A DNA stretch of 64,000 nucleotides from contig NZ_JAVDDU010000006.1 in assembly GCF_030848505.1 (NCBI RefSeq), positions 124,001 to 188,000 of the forward strand, given 5' to 3'. The notes under the pieces were generated by a model. That model was not told the DNA's origin. It did no database searches and saw nothing but the letters and a program-made list of their open reading frames with translations. Of this stretch, positions 52,601 through 61,600 are shown piece after piece (position 1 is the first letter of the stretch; each line of letters opens with the position of its first letter). The translations under genes were made by a program, and so were the position numbers. Source of the stretch: Marinimicrobium hydrolyticum (GTDB lineage Bacteria; Pseudomonadota; Gammaproteobacteria; Pseudomonadales; Cellvibrionaceae).

Positions 52601-55600
52601 CCTCGCGTCGGAAATTAGGGCCGGCAAACTTCACCTGTGCATCGACCGTCGTGCCATCGACGCCGCGGTAGAACTCTACGCGAACCGAAACATCGTCTTC
52701 GGCCAGTATCACCCAGGCATGGGCCTGCTCAGTCTGTATGTACCCGGCGGTGTGCAGCTCCTGAATCTGCCAGGGCTCAAGGTTGGCATTGGCCACCTGA
52801 GTGTTGTACTGCGGCTCGTCGAGTGTTTCGGTTTGGATGCGGTATTCGAGCGCGTTTTGCTCCACGAATTTTTCCAGCGAGTCTAGGTCGCTAAAGATCA
52901 GCTCCCGGTCTACTTCCAAACCGCCGCTCAGGCGCGCCGCGTTTACCAGCACTTGGGCGAGGTTCGCATCCAGATCGCCGGTATCGATCAGGTAAATCGG
53001 TTCAGAGCCGCTGTTGCGGTAGCGCTCGATTACCTGAAGCTCGCCAATGTTCTCGGGCAGGGCCAGGTCCGCGCGTGGCGCAATGCCTTTGGCCGTCACT
53101 TCGTGAGTGCTGTCCATGGACGTCGCTTCGAGCCATTGCTGGCGAAGCTGCTGGCTGTCCAGTGAACCGTCTTGCTCCTCTACGATGCGCTGCTCGTTGT
53201 ACGCCCGGCGCACCAGCTGGTATTGGCTCACCGACTGGGCAATGTGTTGGGGCGCCAGCTCAAGGGTTGCTGCGGGGTGGTTTCTGAGAAAGGCGTGTAT
53301 TTCTACCGCGTAACAACCTTCCCGTTGGACCTCCAGGCCGTCGCGCATCCCCACCAATTCCTGGATAGCAGGATCCTGAAAATCGCCCTGGCGGATCTGT
53401 TCATTCAACTGCTCAATGCGCTCGGTCAACTCAGCGGCGAGCTTCGACGCCTTAGACTGATCGATGTCGGGCATCTCGTGGTCGGCGGTCGCGGCAATGG
53501 GCACCTGGTTGTACAACGCTTCGGCGCACGCATCCAGCATCGATGGAGCTAGATCATTGATGGTGGTAAGAAAGGCCCCTGCGGCCTTTTCGGGGCCGGT
53601 GTACAGCTCGTTCTCGGCCGAAGTCGGCAGACTGATCCGCTTACCGTCGGGCAGGGCGATATCGGCACCGAAGACGTAGTGCCCGCTGGCCAGCTGCGCC
53701 AGCTCGATCTGGGTAGAGTCGTTGCGCTCGCTCGCGGGAATTAAGGTGATGGTGCGACGACTGAGGATATCGCTGTCACTGGGGGTGGCGCCCTGCTCGG
53801 TCACCAGTTGTTCATAATGGCGTATCAGGGCAACACCGCCTTTGCGGGCGATCGCGCGCAACTGATCGTCCAGCAGCTGCGCCTGGTACTGACCGTCATT
53901 CTCCTCAATGTGTTTCTCCAGGTAGGTCAACACACTGATTGCATCGCACATGCCGGGCGCCTGATTGTGGCGGTAGGCGTGCTTGGCGTGATCTTCATAG
54001 CGCTTGGCCACACCGGCCAGGGCTTGCTCGTAACTGGCAAAGCCAGAACCTTCGATGATGACACCCTTATGGTCACCCGCGACGGTACTGGTAGCCAGTA
54101 CCGCGTCCCACAGACCGTCCTCACCCCGCTTGGCGCCGACAAAATGCGCCCCAAAGGTGGTGACGCTCGGGATAGGTGTCGGATCCATGTTGGCACTGAC
54201 CACCGCCTGGAACAGCTCATCGTGGATGCGCTGCGCCTGCACCGCCTCGGGATATTGCGCTTGTATTTGTTGCCCGTCGGTGGTGGTTTCAATCGTGCGC
54301 CGTTGCTTGCTACGAACGCTGTAACGGTCATCGGCGACGGCGCGCAGTAAAGTGCGGGCATCATCGGTCAGTGAGAGCACATCCCAGCCCGGGGCATCTG
54401 TGTCGATAGTGGCTATGGGTGTGGGTCCGTTCACCACCGTGGCGATACCTGGATCAATCCGCAGCTCAAGTGCCGGCAGGCTGGAAAACTTAGGCGCTAA
54501 TTCGAACTGTGCTGAATGTCGAGCCTCGATGCTCTCAGTGATTTCGAGCGCTTCAATCGCCTCGCGGACCAACGACAAATCGTTGTCTTCAGCCTCGCTT
54601 GCCGTAACTGGTGATTCTTCCTCTGGTTGTTCGGCCGCTTCAATTTCGGCTCGATAGAAGGGCTTCCCTAGTTGCTGGTAGGCGCCACGAAGGCGATTGA
54701 CGGCCAGGACAAACATCGGGTCAAGCCCTTCAACGTCAACGCCACGACCCAAGTGATCGGAAAAGCCGTTGCCGTTTTCGCTGGGATCTTGCGGATCGAG
54801 CGTCAGGGGTGTTTCGCGCCCCTCCAGATACACAAAGCCCATGTCGTGCAATCGGTGCAGGTCTTTGAATACATCGGGTGCTAACAGTGGGTATACGCGG
54901 TTTTTTAGCTCAAGAGACTCAGGGATTTGCGCCGCCTGGATCTCTGCCTGGGCTTGCTGGGTGAGGTCATAACTGATGCTTATGTGGCCGCTGTACAAAC
55001 GGTTGTGAATATCCACCATGATATCGGATTTATCGGAGTTGTAAGCGTTCGTGTAGCGCTTTACAGCTTCCACCAGGGCCATGGCCTCGTGAGTGTATCG
55101 GCTCGGCTGATTGAAATGATCGTGTGGATTTTCGGCAATGTACGCCACGTAGTCGGGGTTGATGATCGGAAAACCCTCGGGCACGGCGGTAATTTGCGGG
55201 CTCAGGTTGTTCGCTTTGCTGACGCTGACTTTCAGACCTTTGGGCAGCACCCCGGCATTGATCGCCTCTTTGAGGTCTGTGCGTACCCGCTTGGCGCACT
55301 CGGTAAGAGAATAGGTGTCCCCCTCGGCCAATGAATCACGTTTAGCGCCAAATTCTGGGGCTTTGTTGATGTCGATTGAGGCAACTTGGTAGCGCATGAG
55401 CAGCGCAGCCGTATCCCGGGCCAGAGTCTCGGCGCTGGGCAGGGTGGCGTACTCTTGTAGCTCATTAACGTCGTAATCGCGATGTCCGGACGTGTAGCTG
55501 AAATAAACGGAGTACCCCTCGCGATCTTCGTTGCGCGTTGGAAAGCCCACTGTGACGTGGCCCGCTCCCCAAGGGATTCGGTGACTGCTGCGTCCGGTTT

Positions 55601-58600
55601 CTATGCTGGTCTGCACCACCAAGTCGTCGGATACGCCGGGCAGTGCTCGAAGCGCATCGGGCATATCCTGCCCGACGGCGACTTCCTCAGTGGCCATGTA
55701 CGCCCGACGTGCATCCAGGGATATGGCTTCGGAGACACGCTCGTTGAAGAGGTAGGCCGCCTCGACCGACATGCCGTGGCGTTCAGCGGCCGCCTGCGCG
55801 GCATCCTCCGACGAATAGTGCGAGCGGTACGTGGTCTTGTCTTCATCATCTATCGGCACGGCATCGACATCGAACTGCGCTTGAGCCAAACGGGCGCGTA
55901 GCTCTCTCACTTCTTTTTCGGCAATTGTGCGCGGGATTGGCGAATTATCGTCGCGAGTGGTCTCGATGAATTCAGACAGCTCCCGAATACGATCGGGCAG
56001 CTCTACCAGTGCCCGATGCTTGGCGTACTTCTGCTCGAAGTGTTCTGAAAATACCTCGCGGGCCTCTTCATCTTGACTATCGACCACTTCCAGCATCGCC
56101 TCAATTTCGGTCTCATCCCCGTACGCTTTGGCAATCATGAGTGAGCGGTACGGCTGCGGCATTTTTTTCAGTCGCTCGTACAGCCACGACGGCGCCAGGG
56201 CTTGGGCCTGTTCGCGAGTGATGTGTTTCACATCGCTGCTGGTCAGCCCGGGAAGCTCGCTGATGGACTTAACCGTGGCCACCTCAACGATCGCCTCCAC
56301 CGCGGAGGAGACTTTTTCGTGCATCTCGTCGAGTCGGTTGCGAAAGTACTCGAACACCTGGGGCTTTGGCTGATAGCCGGCCGCCCGCATGTGCCCGGCC
56401 ATGGTGTGTTCAACTTTGTTCAGCTCTTGCTGCAACCGACGGAAGGTAAAGTCCTTGCTTAAATCCTCCTGCGGATGCTCGGCGGCGTAGTCCTTCACGG
56501 CAACGTAAGCCTGAAGGTGCATTTTCGCGAATTCTCTGTCGTAGCCGATTTGCTGCAATATGTTGGAGGCCTGCTCGCGCACCTCGTCGCTGATCGGTTC
56601 GGCTTCGGGTTCCTCGCTTGCGAACAACGGCACGATGTTATCGCCTGCCTGAGAGGCGTCGTTGACAAGTTCGCTCGCCAACATGAAGTGCTCGTCTCGC
56701 TCTTGCGGTGGCAGTGCCTGGGCGTTTGCCCCGAGTACGGCCGTCTCTTCGCGCAGATTCCCGGATGAATCCAGGCTGTAGCGCAACCCGTCCTTATCGG
56801 CGTAGATGCTTACCCCGTCGGTGTTTTTACCCAACGGGCTCACAGCCTTACCGCGCAAGGTGCGCATGCGCTCTTGGTGCTCGCGCGGCGCTTCACCGGC
56901 CGCGTCATTGACCAGCTCAGCGGGGGCTTGATCGCCTGCTATGACGCGCAACGCCGGCGCGTCACGCTCGGACTCTTGGGGCTCCTCACTGGGGGTGACG
57001 GGCTCTACAGTGGCCACCGGTTCGATGGTTGGCTCAGACTGCTCGGTCTGAAGCGCCAGGGAGAGTTCGCGCTCCAGCTGCTCGGCATTGGTAACAGTGA
57101 CTTTCTCGGCAAGCTCCAAACCCGAGATGTCGGTGTCTATTCTTATAATGTCGCTTCCATCATTAAGAGCACCGTATTCGAGCCGAACTGTACCAAGTAC
57201 AGAGCTGAACTCCAGCTTCTTGATTACCTTGCCGCTAGGAAGTCTGGCGCCTTCGCTCAGCTCAAAGGGCGTGCGGATTCGCTCGTCCAGTTGCAACTGA
57301 GCGTTTTCCATTTTTTCTTTGAGCCACCAGCGAACCGAGTTTTCCTCTTTGGCATTGAACCGGTAGCCCGCGTATTTTTTCACATAACGTCCGCCGCGCG
57401 CTTCCAGCTCCTCTCTGATACCGGGCTGTACCAGCGCGCTACCGGAGACGATAAATTGTTTCTCGTTCGCGCCGGGCTCAATGACTAACGTATTGCCAGC
57501 AGTGGCCGGTTGTTCGTTCTGGGGCTCAGCGGCCGGCTCGGCGGCCGGAGCGCTGAACAGATCGTCCATCGGCGGCAGTGGGGCGGGCGCGACGTTGGAC
57601 GGCTCAGCCTCGGAGACGGTCGTCTCGTTTTCTTCACCGACCAGCTCAGCTACCGGTTCGGGTTCCTCGGAAGGCGCGGGTACCAGACCCTCTTGCACCC
57701 GACGATTGAATTGCTCGCGTGTAATCAGCTCCTGGCGCTGATCATCGAAACCAAACAAGAGATAGCCCGGATCGGAACGACGCGGGCGACCGCTCGGTTC
57801 AACTTCGGTCACACTGATCGGCTTGCCGTTTTCTCTTCGCACCCCCACATAAAAGCTGTCGCCCGTCATACGGAAGAACGTCAGCTGTTTTCCTTGCATA
57901 GCGTCGGTTTGCGCCAGCGCGAGACTTTCTTTTAGCGTGCCAAGTTGCGCGGGCGTAAGATCGATTTCACGACCATTGATACCGTCAACCATCACGGGCA
58001 ATTCATCGGATTCCGGCTCGTCGGTGTTCTCGGCCGCCGGTACCGAAGCGGGAGCTTCGCCCGCTTGGGCGTCCTCGGTTTGCGCTTCGTCGTGGTTGCT
58101 CGGCGCTTTTTCGTCAACGCCGGGCATATCCGCCAAGCGTTTCGCCGCCAGGGGGAACAGCTCTTTGTACGGCTCGAACACGCTGGGGTCGCGCTGCTCA
58201 AAGGCGGCAACCATGGCCTCTTCGGCCTCAAAAATACTCTGGCGTAGGGCGCGCAACGTGCGCTCTACGGGGCGTGTGTCTTCGCCCGCTTTCTTTAAAC
58301 GCTGGAAGCGCCGCTTGGTGCTTTCCAGATCCAGTGCGCCTAGCTCCTGTAGCCTGATGCCGCCCAGCGCTTGTTCCTGCTCAGCGTATTGTTGCTGTTG
58401 TTGTGCCAGTTCGTCGGTGCGCTGAGCAATGTTTTCTTGCTGTTGCGCTTGGTGCGCTTGAACAAGTTCGTGTTCAAGCTGCGGAGCTTCTTGCATCGCC
58501 TCAATCAGCGAACGGATGTCCTCACGCTCAACCTTTACCTCTGGGGGTCCGTGACGATCCGTTACACCAGGATATCCTGACACCACCAGACCCTCTGGCG

Positions 58601-61600
58601 TTGTCCAGACATCGTACAGGTGAGCCTTTGCTTGCGAGTCTCTGACGAGCAAAACACCGGTATTGTGCTGGCGCACCAGCCACTGGCTACCCCTTTTAAC
58701 CAGGTGGCTGTAGCGTTCTGGCTCAGTGGCCAGCACTTGAGCTGCTTCCTTCCGGGACTTGCAGTTAACGTCCCCCGGAAGCTCAGCGGGGCTGTTGATA
58801 TCAAACCCTGGGTGAATCCGTGGACGAACCACGGCACCCTCATCGGTTTCCAGCGCTTGATGGGAGTCCTGCAGCGCGTTGTTTTCAATGTGGTTTCTTG
58901 CCGAGCGGATGCTGCCAAAGGGAATGAAGCCGTCGGTCTCGCGCTCGTTAAGGCTTGTGGCCTCCGCCTTAGCCTCAGCCACAGCATCGGCGTCATCGCT
59001 CACAGGCTGGCTGCGCAGCCGCTCGACGATTTCCCGGCGCGCTTGCAGGGCATGCTCGCCCATTTGCTCCGGGCTCAGCTCAGCGAAGCGTTCTTCAAAT
59101 CGTGTACGGATTTTACCTGGCAGATCGCCACGATCGATCATCTCAAACGGATCAATGCCCGAGATTAAGGTGCTCTCGAAAACTTCAATGGTATCGAGCC
59201 ATTGGTTCTTACGAGCGTGGTACGCATCGAGCGTGCCCTGATCGGCGTTTGTCGGCTTCACCAGGCTGTCCAATGAAGCCTGGGCGAGATCGATCGCCTC
59301 CGTGGCTAAGGCGAACACCGGCACCTGTTCGTTCGCCTGGGCAATCAGGCGGTTTTCAGTCGCGCTAACGGAGGCTTCCGGCGGATTGGTCGATTCGGCT
59401 TGTTCGGCCTGTTCTGTTTCCGCTTCGGTTTCAGTTTCAACGACGGTTTCGGCCGCCGGTGCGTTGCGAAAGTGGGGTAGGTATTGCCACATTTCAGAAG
59501 CGCTTTCTACCGCCTCGGAACGAGAGTGACCACCACCGCGGGGATCGCCCCCTTTGGTGACCGTTGCCCCTTCGCTGCGAGTCTTAATCACCCAGCCGAA
59601 GGAGGAGGGGCGCACATACACTTCCTCGCCATACACGTCGATGATATCGCCGCGCAGAAGCGCTTCTTGTGCCGGCTCAATGCCGTCGAAGTGCTCAATG
59701 CTGTACGACTCTGGGTTTTTGGGCCAGGTGCTGTCGAAAACGGCGTTCTCCTCACCCTCAAGCGCGGTATCAGCCTGGGCTTGCTCCATCGCAGCGGCGG
59801 TATCGCGAATACTTTCGGCCAGCTCGTCAACGGTGAGCTCCAAGTCATCGAAAAAAGTGGTCTCGCCCACAACCCATTCGACACCGGTGAGCAGCTTGTC
59901 AGTGCCGGCGGATCCTGTTTGGGTGTTGACGGTAATGGCTATGCCCTGGCCATCGGTGGCTTCGTTGATATTGCTGTAGCCGGCTTTGCCCAGCAGCTGG
60001 ATAACATCGTCAATGCGCCCGGCGTAGGCCTCATCGATCACCTGGCGAAGCGCCAAAGGCAGATCGTCGCGCTCGCGGTATTGTTGGATAAGCGTCGGGG
60101 TTGGGTCGGTCGGGTGTGCCCGGTGAGTCAGAATGCCCGTGATGATCGAGCTGCGCTGGAACCGTTGCGCGTGCCCGACAAGGTTTGTGCCGCCGCGCGT
60201 GTAGTAGACATCCAGGCCCTTGCCGCCGGCGGAAGTCTCCAAGCTGATACCAGCCTCGTCATAGGCCGCGCTTTGGCTAAGCTCAATCAGCGCGTCTTCA
60301 CCGAGAACACTTTCGGTGGCCGGTGCGCTGATGGCGTCGGGTTTATCTTCGGTCGCCTCCAGAGCCGCCCGGTTGGCCTGATCGGCCGAGAGCGTATCCA
60401 GCTCCAAAGACACGTCCTCATCCAGCACCGTGTCCATGACTTCTGTCAGTACGGGATCCTCCAGCACCACCAGATCCGGAATACGCCCATTGAGAAGTGC
60501 ATCGGGGGATTCGCCCATCTCGCGCAAGGCGGTACTGAGGTGACGAATCTCCTGCAGAGCCTGAATCATCTGGCCCCGGTGCTCGCTCAGGTACGCGGCG
60601 CGATCTTCGGGGGTTTTTACAATGGCGGTCTCGGCGTGTAAGCGCACGGTCTGCAGGTGGCGTTCGATATCCTGGGTCGCGCTTTCGGCTGTCAGGCTCG
60701 CCGTAGGTGCGCTAGTCGTTTCGCCTTCGGCAAAATCGGCGCCCGCTTGGTAAAGCCAGCCAGAGACTTCGGATTTTTTAAGCTGTGTTACCGGCTCGGT
60801 GCGATCGCGAATGTCGATGATATCGAAACGACGCGAGTTCACTCGGCCCGTCGCTGGCACGGCAACGAAAGGCTCCTCGCCAATACGCATGACCTGAACG
60901 CCTTCGAAGTCTTGCCAGGTGGGCTGGCGAGCTTCTATGGCTTCGAGACGCTGCTCAGAATCTTTGTGCCACTCTTCGCGCTGTTGGCGCTCTCGCTCTT
61001 CGCGCTGGTTGGCGCCTTGCGCCATCCTACGAACACGCTCCGGATCCAGCGCGGGATCAGTTACAGCTGGTGTGGTTTCGGGTGCTTCGGCGGGAATTTC
61101 GGAGCTGCTGGGCTCAGAAGCGAAGGCTTCATCCAGAGCCGCGTTAATCTCTTCTTCGTTCGGCGCTTGGAAAGGCTGGTTGTGCGGCAGAGACAAAGCG
61201 GCAACGGCTTGCTCCAGCGAGTTAAACCAGACGTTGCCGTTTTCACTGACCGCTTCACCGGTTTGATCAAACACCAGGCGAATGGTCCCCTCGCGTTGAC
61301 CTTGGCCGTACTCGATCGTGTAACCATCGGGGACACGGTTTTGGTTCACCAGGGCGACCTGGCGCTGAATCTGAACCTCTGTACGGGGCAGGGCGCGCAC
61401 GTAAAGCGCCACCGAATCGCTGGAGACGTACGTCGAGGCGGGCAGCTCGGCGCTCAGAGGCTCTTCCCGGTAGTACGCCACGGCCGTAAAGCCTCGGTTC
61501 TCAGCGCTAACCATTAACCCAGGCAGCTCGGACAGCACGGACGCATTGATTCGCGCGTTGGGCGAGGAGGCCGGGTTGTTCTCGGACTCGGGTAGGGTGA